Below are positions 5,188 to 13,366 of a stretch of DNA of 19,715 nucleotides, piece after piece (positions within the stretch are counted from its first letter, which is position 1; each line of letters begins with the position of its first letter). The DNA is from an uncultured Eubacteriales bacterium (GTDB lineage: Bacteria > Bacillota > Clostridia > Oscillospirales > Oscillospiraceae). Under the pieces are notes generated by a model. The model ran no database searches and was not told where the DNA came from. It worked only from the letters and a program-made list of their open reading frames with translations. The stretch is from the NCBI GenBank assembly GCA_949744025.1, contig CATJWA010000184.1, forward strand, positions 1 through 19,715. The letters run 5' to 3'. The position numbers and the translations under genes are program-made.

Positions 5188-8100
5188 ATGATGGAAGAAA
5201 AGCTGTCTGAACAGGTTGAGCGCTGTCTGAAATCGCACAGCAGCAAAAAGCGCAGGTCGAGAGTGCTGCGCGTGCTCGCGCTCGTGGTCGCCTTTGCGAC
5301 GGTGTACATGCTGATAGTGCCGGCGGTTACGCTGTCCAATGAAACAACCTGCGGGCTGGAAGCGCATACGCACAGCAAAAAATGCTATGAGCTGAAAATG
5401 GTTTCCCCGCAGCCTGAGATAATATGCGGCGTGGAAAACGACGCGGACATCGTGATACATGAGCATGATGAATACTGCTATGACGGCGAGGGCAATTTGA
5501 TCTGTGCCCTGCCGGAGTTCGAGGGCCATACCCATGACGATGACTGCTATCAGGAGCAGCAGGAGCTTACCTGCACTCAGGCGCAGGAGCAGGGACACAC
5601 CCACACCGCGGCGTGCTACGCCCGCGACAGGGGCGAGCTGACCTGTACTCTGGCCGAGGGCGAGGGCCATGTCCACGGCGAGGGCTGCTACACCTCTGTC
5701 GGCGGAGAGCTTACCTGCACCGAGACCGAGGGCGGGGGTCACACCCATGACAGCGGGTGCTATACCGTTACGCAAAGCGAGGTCCTCACCTGCTCGCAGA
5801 GCGAGAGCGGGGACGTTTACGACAAGGAGACCGGAGAACTGATAGAGTCCGGACACAGCCACGACGAAAGCTGCTATACGGTGGAGGAGAGCGAGGAGCT
5901 GACGTGCACGCAGGAGGAGAGCGCGGGCCACACCCATGACGAGAGCTGCTACGCTCCGGTGCACGAGGAGCTGACCTGCACTCTGGCCGAGGGCGAGGGC
6001 CATGTCCACGGCGACGGCTGCTACGAGTGGACCGAGCGCCTGACCTGCACCGAGCCGGAGAGCGAGACGGGGCATGTCCACACCGACGAGTGCTACAGCC
6101 ACACCGAGGTGCTTGCCTGCACCGAGCCGGAGACGGAGCTGCACGTCCATGACGAGAGCTGCTATGAGCAGGACGAGGACGGAAACGAGGAGCTTGTCTG
6201 CGCAAAGCTCGAAATCATAGAGCACCAGCACACCGCGGCGTGCCTGTCCGTTCCCGAGGGCGAGCCGGAGGAGAAGGAAGTGCTCGTTTGCGGAATGGAG
6301 GAGCACACGCACACCGACGAGTGCTATCAGGAGCTGATACCGGAGCTGGGAGAGAAGTATTTCTGCGGCCTTGCCGAGCACACGCATGTGCCGGACTGCT
6401 GGTTTGACAGCGGCGAGCTGCGCTGCACGCTTCCGGAGCACCTCCACAGCGCGGACTGTCTCGACCCCGAGCTGGCGGGTCTGCTGCCTCCGGAGCAGCC
6501 TGCCGAGAACGCGATATGGATTGACGACACGTTTGAATACAACACCGACGAGTTCAACATGAGCTTCCACGTGCGCGGCTACGCCGTGCCGGAGTATGAG
6601 GCGGAGGGAGAGCTGTACGTGTCCGCGGGGCGCGGCGAAACGGCGCTGCCGGGCGCGACGGCTTCCGAGCAGGAGAGCGGCGCGGATGCAGGGCAGTCCA
6701 TTCCCGATACGGCGTCCCACGCACCGGCAGGAGCGGGGGACGAAACGGAGCAGCCTGCCGGTCCGTCCGAGGAGACGGAGCCGGAGCAGGAGACGTCCGA
6801 AGCACCCGAGCCCGTACGGCCAGAGCCCGAGGCAGGACCGGCGGAGAGCGGGGATGCCGCGGAGCCGGAGATGAACGGCGCCGAGCCCGACGTGCCCAGA
6901 GGCGATGCGGAGGACGGCGAGGGCACAGGAGAGGCTGGGGATGCGGCCGAGTCCGAGCCTGAGTCTGAGCCCGTGCAGGAGGTCGAGGTGAGCTTCGGCG
7001 TGGTGGAGGAGGACGCGGACTTCGCGGATATCGCCTTTGCCGACGCTGGGGACGGAGAGCCCGACGCTCTGCCCGAATATGATGTTGACGGCGAGGACGT
7101 GGCCGGCGGCGAGACGCTGCTGAAAAAGTCTATAACGATAACCGCCGAGGTTGACGGCGTGAAGCTGGATTTGTCCCAGTGCGAGATAACGGCGCAGGTT
7201 ACGCCCACTGAGTTTTTGCTCAGCGCGCTGGAGGAGACCGTGACCATGTACGACATGTATTACGACCCGTACATGATGGAGGCGGACATACAGCTTGACG
7301 AGGCGCCGAGCGAGCCCGTGCTGACCATAGCCAGCGACGGCGGCGTGCTGGCCGCGGCCAATCTGGCCGAGGGCGAGAGCGCCGAGGCCGAGCTGCCCGA
7401 CAACAGCTTTGAGCTGACGGTTTCCAGCCAGGCCAACCCGACGTTTACGGTGGAGTATTATGCGTACCTCAAGACGGTGGACAGCAGGCCGGAAAACGCA
7501 ACGGAAAACAAGCTCAATGTGATTGACACAAGCGGAGGAGTTCTGCCGGTAAACGGAACCAAGGAGAATACGCCGACGGCACTGCCGCCGAGAGCGATGT
7601 ACCTGAATGAAAGCGGAAACGTCGTTATGCGCACGGATGTGCAGCCGCTGTATAAGACCCATGTGTTTAAGTACGCAAAAGCTCCCGGACTGCAGTACGT
7701 CAACATAATCGGAGACAAGGTCAACGAGAATCTGGCGGGGGAGCCTACGCTGAAAAACTATACGCTGAAAGAAATCTGGATACAGCTCGGAGAGGGGGAG
7801 ACCGCAGATACCGCCAGGGGCGAGCGTCTGGAGACCGAGACCGTGAAAAATGAGGACGGCTCGGACCTCACAGTGCGCTGGAAGGCCGTGACATATACGG
7901 AAGCCATGCGCCTGACAAACCTTGCGGTGACGGCGGAGAAAAACCCGAATTGCATACTGATTAAAAACGACGCGGTCATAAGGCTTGTTTATGACACAAC
8001 TGATAACAATGCGCACAGAGAACCGGCGACCCTGTACGACTATGATATTTCCAAGTCGGAATACCAGACCGGGAGTATCATGGAAATTGAAAGGTATGGA

Positions 8101-10482
8101 ATCAACAATTATGCGCATACCGAGGGGAATGCCCACTACGTTTTCGGCAACGGAAATACGGGCGTGAGGTATTCCGCCGATACATGGCTTGGAAATTTCA
8201 TAAACAAGGCCAACAAGACAGGACAATGGCCGAATGCCCATCCGGTATCTTATGGAGGCTGCACCTTTGGAATCGTTCAGGGGTTTGATGTCGCAACTCA
8301 GAGGGTGATATTCAGCGAAGGTATTGACGGCCCCGAGCTTTTCGGCACGGAGGATGCCGACGGAAAGCATCAGTACAAGGACAGCGGCCTGACGTTCATC
8401 CGGCAAGGAGACACCTATACTCTGAGCGCGGTTTCGATAGGAGGACAGCAAAGCGGCTGCGGCGGAGTGGAAAAATTTACGCAGAACTCGGGCGTTTGGG
8501 GCAATAATTTCTGGCCTATGGACGGCGTGCAGAACAATGACCCTAAATTTGGACACTATGTTACCGGCGAGAACGGAAATCTCACGGTCGGAGACGTGAA
8601 GTATGCCGGAGTTGATGGGGACGGAAACGTAAAGAGCGGTCAGTACATGCCCAAAAGCGATGACAACACTGCCCATAACAGCTATTTCGGCATGAATTTC
8701 GCCGTGGACTTCGATTTGGCGGACGACTATGTCGGCCCGCTGGAATACTGGTTCTTCGGCGACGACGACATGTGGGTGTTCCTCACTCCGCTGGACGAGA
8801 GCGGACAGCCGAGCGGTGAAAGCAAGCTTATCTGCGACATCGGCGGCGTACACAGCTCCGTGGGCGAATATGTCAACCTCTGGGACCATGTTGAAAGAGA
8901 GCGGGGCGTTGATGACGAGGTCAATCTCACGGAGGGAGACGGCTCGGGCAACTCTCAGAGCCAGAAATACCGCCTGACCTTCTTCTACACCGAGCGCGGA
9001 GCTTCCGGCTCCACCTGCTGGATGCAGTTCACGCTGCCTACGCTGGCGGGCGTCAACCTTGAGGACACCATAAAGACCAAGGTGGACGAGGAGCACGGCG
9101 CGCTGTGGATTGAGAAAGAGGTTGAAAGCCCGATTCCCGAGGACATCTACAGGGATTTCACCTTCAGCTTCAAGCTTGAGGGCGGAGACGGAGTGGTGGT
9201 AGACGACAGCTATGTCGCTTACATCCGCACGGTGTCCGGAGAGGTAAGGCCCTACGGCGAGGATGGAAGCGGAGCCATTACAAGTGACGCTGTGTTCACG
9301 CTCAAGCATGGCGAGGCGCTTGCCATAACGAACCTGCCGAAGGACGCTGTGTACACGATTACCGAGATATTTGCTCCTGATACCGAGCCTGAGTTTGCAA
9401 CAACGGTGGACACAAAGGTTGAGTATCTTGATAAGCACGAGAAGTACGGGTCCGACCCGTATGTAACGGGACCTGTGGAAAGCGTGCTCGCTACCGGGCC
9501 GGTAGAGGGCGCGACGATGACTACGGTCCATTACCTCAACAAATCCACCGAGGAGGTTCTGCCTCCGTTTGGCGACGGGGACATGGGCGTGCTCTGGCTG
9601 GAGAAAAAGGTTGAGGGCGTGCGCAGCAGCGACGAGTTTAAGTTCGAGATAAGCCTGGACTTCAACAGCGTCGAGGATAAGCAGCGGTTCCTGTATGACA
9701 ACACCGATTTCAATTGGAGCGGCGCTGAGCAGCCTGAAAACGGGACCTACAGGGCGCATGTTTACATTCGCAGCGACCTGACGAACGGAGAGTTCGTCGA
9801 GCCGGAGAATCCCGCTGAGCTTGAGGTCAACGGACTTAAGACGAGCATAACCGTGAATCTTAAGGACGGAGAGGCGATAGCCATTACCTCGCTGCCGCCG
9901 GGGACGGCTTATGTGGTTACGGAAAACACCAGGGTGTTTGAGAATTTCAACGTCCACTACGTCCAGTCTTTCGAGGCATTTGAACGTCCGGACGCGCCCG
10001 AGGGCGGGAATGCGCCGGACGGCGGAACGGCCGGAGATGCGGCCGCGGAGCAGGAAAGCGCTGACGCCGAAGCGAACGCACGGAGCGGAGAAGCAGAGGC
10101 GGACACCCAAGGCGGAGAAGCCGGGGCGGACGTACGGAGCGCTGACGTCGGGGCTGACACCCCGAACGGAGCCAGTGCGGGCGCAGCGGATGGAGCCGGC
10201 GGCGCAGACGCCATGAGCGGAAACGGCACGGATGCCATTAACGGAGCCGAGGGCGCGGAGCTGCCTGGGGAGAACACGATTCTCGGCGAGGAGGCCACGG
10301 GCACGCTCGAGGCCGGAAGGACCGACAAGCTCGTATGCGTGAACAGCGCGAGATACACCTTCCCCGAGACGGGCGCGGGCATTGAAAACAGCGCCATGAT
10401 GTATACTTTGGCGGGAACGCTGCTGATTTTGGCGGCGGGCTGCCTTTGGTATAGAAAAAAAGCTGTGAGGGGGGGCGGCTGA
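5188..10482 (+). CDS. Giant sortase-anchored adhesin with Cys/His repeats and fibro-slime domain (probable pilus tip)
   Basis: This 1764-residue surface protein reads, in order: a basic start and membrane/signal segment about 24-49 (ending MLIVPAVTL, the odd leader seen in SpaA-type clostridial adhesins); 15 Cys/His units (55-424); a Glu/Pro/Gly/Ala-rich linker (about 470-610); beta-rich domains; and a fibro-slime-like domain (about 960-1290, with EYWFFGDDDMWVFL and CDIGGVHSSVGEYV). Two SpaA/DUF7601-like domains follow (about 1304-1450 and 1467-1595, starting LWIEKEVE and LWLEKKVE, each ending in a TITE/VTEN strand). Then come a low-complexity Ala/Gly/Asp/Glu stretch (1600-1715), the sorting signal FPETG (1725-1729), a hydrophobic segment and a basic tail. 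Size and position before the major pilin suggest the pilus tip or a long wall-anchored adhesin. The start at 5188 follows AAGGAGGG; the next codon is also Met. The ligand is unknown. Confidence 0.93.
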   Translation: MMEEKLSEQVERCLKSHSSKKRRSRVLRVLALVVAFATVYMLIVPAVTLSNETTCGLEAHTHSKKCYELKMVSPQPEIICGVENDADIVIHEHDEYCYDGEGNLICALPEFEGHTHDDDCYQEQQELTCTQAQEQGHTHTAACYARDRGELTCTLAEGEGHVHGEGCYTSVGGELTCTETEGGGHTHDSGCYTVTQSEVLTCSQSESGDVYDKETGELIESGHSHDESCYTVEESEELTCTQEESAGHTHDESCYAPVHEELTCTLAEGEGHVHGDGCYEWTERLTCTEPESETGHVHTDECYSHTEVLACTEPETELHVHDESCYEQDEDGNEELVCAKLEIIEHQHTAACLSVPEGEPEEKEVLVCGMEEHTHTDECYQELIPELGEKYFCGLAEHTHVPDCWFDSGELRCTLPEHLHSADCLDPELAGLLPPEQPAENAIWIDDTFEYNTDEFNMSFHVRGYAVPEYEAEGELYVSAGRGETALPGATASEQESGADAGQSIPDTASHAPAGAGDETEQPAGPSEETEPEQETSEAPEPVRPEPEAGPAESGDAAEPEMNGAEPDVPRGDAEDGEGTGEAGDAAESEPESEPVQEVEVSFGVVEEDADFADIAFADAGDGEPDALPEYDVDGEDVAGGETLLKKSITITAEVDGVKLDLSQCEITAQVTPTEFLLSALEETVTMYDMYYDPYMMEADIQLDEAPSEPVLTIASDGGVLAAANLAEGESAEAELPDNSFELTVSSQANPTFTVEYYAYLKTVDSRPENATENKLNVIDTSGGVLPVNGTKENTPTALPPRAMYLNESGNVVMRTDVQPLYKTHVFKYAKAPGLQYVNIIGDKVNENLAGEPTLKNYTLKEIWIQLGEGETADTARGERLETETVKNEDGSDLTVRWKAVTYTEAMRLTNLAVTAEKNPNCILIKNDAVIRLVYDTTDNNAHREPATLYDYDISKSEYQTGSIMEIERYGINNYAHTEGNAHYVFGNGNTGVRYSADTWLGNFINKANKTGQWPNAHPVSYGGCTFGIVQGFDVATQRVIFSEGIDGPELFGTEDADGKHQYKDSGLTFIRQGDTYTLSAVSIGGQQSGCGGVEKFTQNSGVWGNNFWPMDGVQNNDPKFGHYVTGENGNLTVGDVKYAGVDGDGNVKSGQYMPKSDDNTAHNSYFGMNFAVDFDLADDYVGPLEYWFFGDDDMWVFLTPLDESGQPSGESKLICDIGGVHSSVGEYVNLWDHVERERGVDDEVNLTEGDGSGNSQSQKYRLTFFYTERGASGSTCWMQFTLPTLAGVNLEDTIKTKVDEEHGALWIEKEVESPIPEDIYRDFTFSFKLEGGDGVVVDDSYVAYIRTVSGEVRPYGEDGSGAITSDAVFTLKHGEALAITNLPKDAVYTITEIFAPDTEPEFATTVDTKVEYLDKHEKYGSDPYVTGPVESVLATGPVEGATMTTVHYLNKSTEEVLPPFGDGDMGVLWLEKKVEGVRSSDEFKFEISLDFNSVEDKQRFLYDNTDFNWSGAEQPENGTYRAHVYIRSDLTNGEFVEPENPAELEVNGLKTSITVNLKDGEAIAITSLPPGTAYVVTENTRVFENFNVHYVQSFEAFERPDAPEGGNAPDGGTAGDAAAEQESADAEANARSGEAEADTQGGEAGADVRSADVGADTPNGASAGAADGAGGADAMSGNGTDAINGAEGAELPGENTILGEEATGTLEAGRTDKLVCVNSARYTFPETGAGIENSAMMYTLAGTLLILAAGCLWYRKKAVRGGG
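5350..6459 (+). repeat. Array of 15 Cys/His units in the adhesin
   Basis: Residues 55-424 contain 15 units of the form Cys, a variable acidic spacer, then HxHxxxC, usually followed by Tyr (for example HTHDDDCYQ, HVHGEGCYT, HSHDESCYT). Each unit supplies two Cys and two His, a set that could bind a metal such as zinc or form disulfides. DNA copies are similar: 5641-5691 and 5974-6024 match over 51 bp with two differences. Confidence 0.9.
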
Positions 10483-10503
10483 TTGGACAACACGCCGCCT
10501 CAC
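10465..10503 (+). promoter_or_regulatory. Hairpin spanning the adhesin stop codon
   Basis: GTGAGG (10465-10470) and CGGC (10476-10479) pair with GCCG (10494-10497) and CCTCAC (10498-10503), with a five-G bulge between the two left parts. The loop holds the TGA stop of the adhesin gene. No U-tract follows. It could mark an RNA processing or stability boundary that lets the major pilin be made in excess over the adhesin; this is inference. Confidence 0.35.
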
Positions 10504-10542
10504 AGCGGGACAAATATGCGAAAAATGAAAGGAGAATAAAAG

Positions 10543-12246
10543 ATGAAAACAATGAAAAAAGCACTGTGCCTTGTTCTGGCGCTCGTGATGGTCGCGGCGC
10601 TGGGAGTGAGCGCATGGGCGACGAACACTGAACCGAACATGACGGTAAACACCCACAATTTTCTCGTGTTCCAGCTTCTGACCGGAGAGCCGGCAACAGA
10701 TGATAATGGCAAACTGATAACGGATGACGACGGCAATGTTACCAAGGAATTGCAGACCAACACCATAGAATGGGGTTCTGCGCTGGATTCTCATGACAAG
10801 CAGGTTGCGTTTGTCGATGCGATGAAGAACTCGAGCGTGGATGCCGTGAAGGCCGCGTTTGCGAATGTGAGGATTGCGGATGTGGGCACAGAGGGCAAGG
10901 ATCCCAAGGCCGAGGCTCAGGCTGTGGCTCAGGCGCTCTACACCGTAAAGCAGAACGCTTCCGTGACTGAGTGGGCCACCATGGCAAAGGAAATCAAGAC
11001 CGCGATTCAGAGCACCGGCGACGCCGGGCTGAGACAGGAAGCCGGCGAAACCGTCGCGCGCGAGACCGGCTATTACCTGCTGGAGGATGAGGCCGCGACC
11101 GACGAGACGCTGAAATACAACCTGTACACTCACGTTGACGACCAGAATCCAATAAATCCGAAAACAAAGGATATCCCCGACGTTGAGAAGGAAGTAAAGG
11201 TAAAGGACGGCGATGAGTACGTAAAGGGCACCGAGTACGCCGTGGGCGATACCGTGGAGTTCAAGATCACCGCCACGCTTCCCGAGGGCTACGAGAAAAA
11301 GACCAAGTACGAGATGACCTTCACGGATACTCAGGGCAAGGCGTTCAGCAAGCCCGATGATATCAAAGTGTATACTGTCCATTACACGATGAACGATGCC
11401 GGAGAGCGTGTCGCAGGGGAGCCTGTACTCGTGAACGCGAGCATGTACGCGCTGGATGTTGAGGCTAACGGATTTACTCTTGAGATTCTCAGAATGAAGG
11501 ATAATACCGTTGTTGGCAACCCCTTCATCGGCCTGAGCGACGGCGATGAGATTGTGGTCATCTATGAGGCTGAGCTGCTGGACAATGCTGACCTGGTGCT
11601 TGGCGGCAGCGGAAACACCAACACGGTTGAGCTCGACTTCACCGGCGCGGGCGAGGATAAGCCCGACTCCACCGCGAAGGTTTTCACCTTTGAGTTTGAG
11701 GCAAACAAGATTGACGGCTCGGATCCCAAGAAGAGCCCGCTGAAGGGTGCGGCGTTCAGCCTGTACAAGAAGATGGCAACGATTCCTGAGGATGCTGCTG
11801 ACCTGACTGAGCCGGATTATCGCGTGGATAAGGACGCGGATGGCAATATTACCGCGGTTTATCAGCTCGTGAAAAGCTTTGAGGCCGGAGAGACGACTAC
11901 ATTCGAGTTTAAGGGCCTTACCACCGGCGAATACAGACTGGTTGAGGACAGCGCGCCTACGGGCGGCTACAACCCGATAGAGCCGATTGACTTTGTGCTC
12001 ACGGCCGAGTACAACAACGACAAGACCGAGGTCACTGTGCTGAAGCTGACCAAGAACAGCGGCAATGTTGACGGCAGCGCGGCCGATGGAAAGGTTACCA
12101 TAGACGTTGAGAACTTCAAGGGCGTTGTTCTGCCGGAGACCGGCGGCATCGGCACCACTATATTCTACATCGGCGGCGCCGTGCTGCTGCTGGGCGCTAT
12201 CGTGCTGCTTATCACCAAGCGCCGCGCAAGATTCGACGAGGACTGA
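10543..12246 (+). CDS. Major pilin, isopeptide-forming SpaA/FimA-type (LPETG)
   Basis: This 567-residue protein has a Sec signal peptide (1-26, ending SAWA). An N-terminal pilin domain runs to about 200. A candidate pilin-motif lysine, Lys207, lies in NPINPK. A first isopeptide-type domain follows at about 210-375, starting VEKEVKVK and carrying YEAELLDNA. A SpaA/Cna_B-type domain at about 380-500 contains KGAAFSLYKK and the E-box-like LVEDSAPTGGYNP. The protein ends in LPETG (530-534), a hydrophobic segment and KRRARFDED. This is the normal layout of a sortase-polymerised shaft pilin. The ribosome site AAAGGAG nine bases before the ATG is the strongest in the operon, fitting a highly made subunit. 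The next gene is the class C sortase expected to polymerise it. The choice of Lys207 is inference. Confidence 0.93.
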   Translation: MKTMKKALCLVLALVMVAALGVSAWATNTEPNMTVNTHNFLVFQLLTGEPATDDNGKLITDDDGNVTKELQTNTIEWGSALDSHDKQVAFVDAMKNSSVDAVKAAFANVRIADVGTEGKDPKAEAQAVAQALYTVKQNASVTEWATMAKEIKTAIQSTGDAGLRQEAGETVARETGYYLLEDEAATDETLKYNLYTHVDDQNPINPKTKDIPDVEKEVKVKDGDEYVKGTEYAVGDTVEFKITATLPEGYEKKTKYEMTFTDTQGKAFSKPDDIKVYTVHYTMNDAGERVAGEPVLVNASMYALDVEANGFTLEILRMKDNTVVGNPFIGLSDGDEIVVIYEAELLDNADLVLGGSGNTNTVELDFTGAGEDKPDSTAKVFTFEFEANKIDGSDPKKSPLKGAAFSLYKKMATIPEDAADLTEPDYRVDKDADGNITAVYQLVKSFEAGETTTFEFKGLTTGEYRLVEDSAPTGGYNPIEPIDFVLTAEYNNDKTEVTVLKLTKNSGNVDGSAADGKVTIDVENFKGVVLPETGGIGTTIFYIGGAVLLLGAIVLLITKRRARFDED

Positions 12247-12268
12247 GAGCCTGACGGAAATTGAGTCT

Positions 12269-12356
12269 GCTCCGGCGGGGACGCGGAGCGGCCTGACGGC
12301 AAACTAATCGCGCACCCCGCGTAATTCGCTGCGCCGCGGGAGAGCTGCGGCGCGGC
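12269..12356 (+). promoter_or_regulatory. Two hairpins between the major pilin and sortase genes
   Basis: GCTCCG (12269-12274) pairs with CGGAGC (12284-12289). A longer ten-pair stem (12328-12337 with 12347-12356, one G-U) has a 9-nt loop. Neither is followed by a T-run. Direct copies of GCCTGACGG (12249-12257 and 12291-12299) flank the first hairpin. The structures may lower sortase output relative to the pilin or protect the pilin mRNA 3' end. Confidence 0.4.
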
Positions 12357-12375
12357 GAAGGGGTGAGAAAAACGT

Positions 12376-13260
12376 ATGAAAAAACATCTGTCCACTATAC
12401 TGTTAGTGGCGGCGCTGCTGCTGGGGGCGGGGCTTATGCTCTACCCCACAGCCAGCAACTACTGGAACTCCTTTCACCAGTCGAGGGCCATCGCCGGCTA
12501 CGCGCAGAGCGTATCCGAGCTGTCCACGGTGGACTATGAGCGAATCTGGCTCGACGCGCTGGCTTACAACAAGGCCCTGTCCACGAGGACGATACCGTTT
12601 GAGCTGAGCGAGCAGGAGCTGGAGGCCTACAACTCCCAGCTCAACCTGAGCGGCGACGGGATTATGGGCTACATCGAAATTCCCAAAATTGAGGTTACGC
12701 TGCCTATCTACCACGGCACAAGCGACGCCGTGCTACAGGTGGCGGCGGGGCACATCAACAGCAGCTCGCTGCCGGTGGGCGGCGAATCGAGCCACTGCGT
12801 TATTTCCGGACACCGCGGCCTGCCCAGCGCGAAGCTTTTCACGGACCTGGACCGGCTGAACGAGGGAGACATTTTTGAATTGCAGGTGCTCAAGGAGACA
12901 CTGACCTACGAGGTGGACCAGATACACATTGTGCTGCCGGGCGAGATGCAGGATCTGGCAATCACCAGGGGGCAGGATTACTGCACGCTGGTGACATGCA
13001 CGCCCTACGGCATCAACAGCCACCGCCTGCTTGTGCGCGGGCGGAGGATAGACAATCCCGAGGCGGCCTCCGCGGCGCGGGTGACAGCGGACGCGGTGAG
13101 GATTGACCCCGTGCTGGTCGCGCCCGTGGCGGCGCTGCCGATGCTTCTGCTCATGGCGATATGGCTTATGGTCAACCCGGGCGGAAGAAAGAAGAAAAGG
13201 AAGAAAACCACGGGAAACAAGTCAGGCAAAAAGGCCCAAAAGGGCAAAGAGGAACCGTAG
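12376..13260 (+). CDS. srtC: Class C (pilus-polymerising) sortase
   Basis: This 294-residue protein has an N-terminal membrane segment (5-23), a sortase domain (about 95-225) and a second membrane segment (about 240-266) followed by a Lys-rich tail. Two membrane anchors are typical of class C. The catalytic triad is His146 in SGHRGLPSAK, Cys208 in TLVTCTPYGINSHRLLVRGR and Arg217. The domain opens with the class C signature IMGYIEIPKI. Where class C enzymes carry a DP(F/W) lid, this protein reads TIPFELSEQ (72-80), so the lid Asp seems replaced by Ile73. It should link pilin subunits through LPETG and a pilin lysine, outside the membrane. The gene follows the major pilin gene by 129 bp. Confidence 0.95.
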   Translation: MKKHLSTILLVAALLLGAGLMLYPTASNYWNSFHQSRAIAGYAQSVSELSTVDYERIWLDALAYNKALSTRTIPFELSEQELEAYNSQLNLSGDGIMGYIEIPKIEVTLPIYHGTSDAVLQVAAGHINSSSLPVGGESSHCVISGHRGLPSAKLFTDLDRLNEGDIFELQVLKETLTYEVDQIHIVLPGEMQDLAITRGQDYCTLVTCTPYGINSHRLLVRGRRIDNPEAASAARVTADAVRIDPVLVAPVAALPMLLLMAIWLMVNPGGRKKKRKKTTGNKSGKKAQKGKEEP

Positions 13261-13308
13261 CCGCCGTCCTGAATGGGGCGCGTAAGGCTTTGAACCGTGC
13301 GATTAAGA

Positions 13309-13350
13309 TTGAAAACAAGTGCAAGTTTATTGATAGATTATTAATTCGGA
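13309..13350 (+). promoter_or_regulatory. Weak internal promoter candidate before the base pilin gene
   Basis: The gap between the sortase and the next pilin has an AT-rich patch. TTGAAA (13309-13314) is followed after 17 bp by GATAGA, a poor -10. This is one of the few AT-rich patches downstream of the switch, so internal initiation is possible but poorly supported. Confidence 0.2.
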
Positions 13351-13366
13351 AAGGCAGGTGTCCCAT

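Noticed and set aside
5350..6459. Cys/His repeats as a DNA-binding zinc-finger array
   Set aside because: They follow a signal/membrane segment in a sortase-anchored protein and lie outside the cell; the acidic spacers do not suit DNA binding.
5074..11382. Open frame of 2102 codons on the - strand
   Set aside because: It is antisense to the signal peptidase end, the whole adhesin and half of the major pilin. Its translation is Arg/Leu/His/Val-rich low complexity with no domain, and no ribosome site was seen. It follows from GC-rich, GAG/GAC-rich codons on the + strand.
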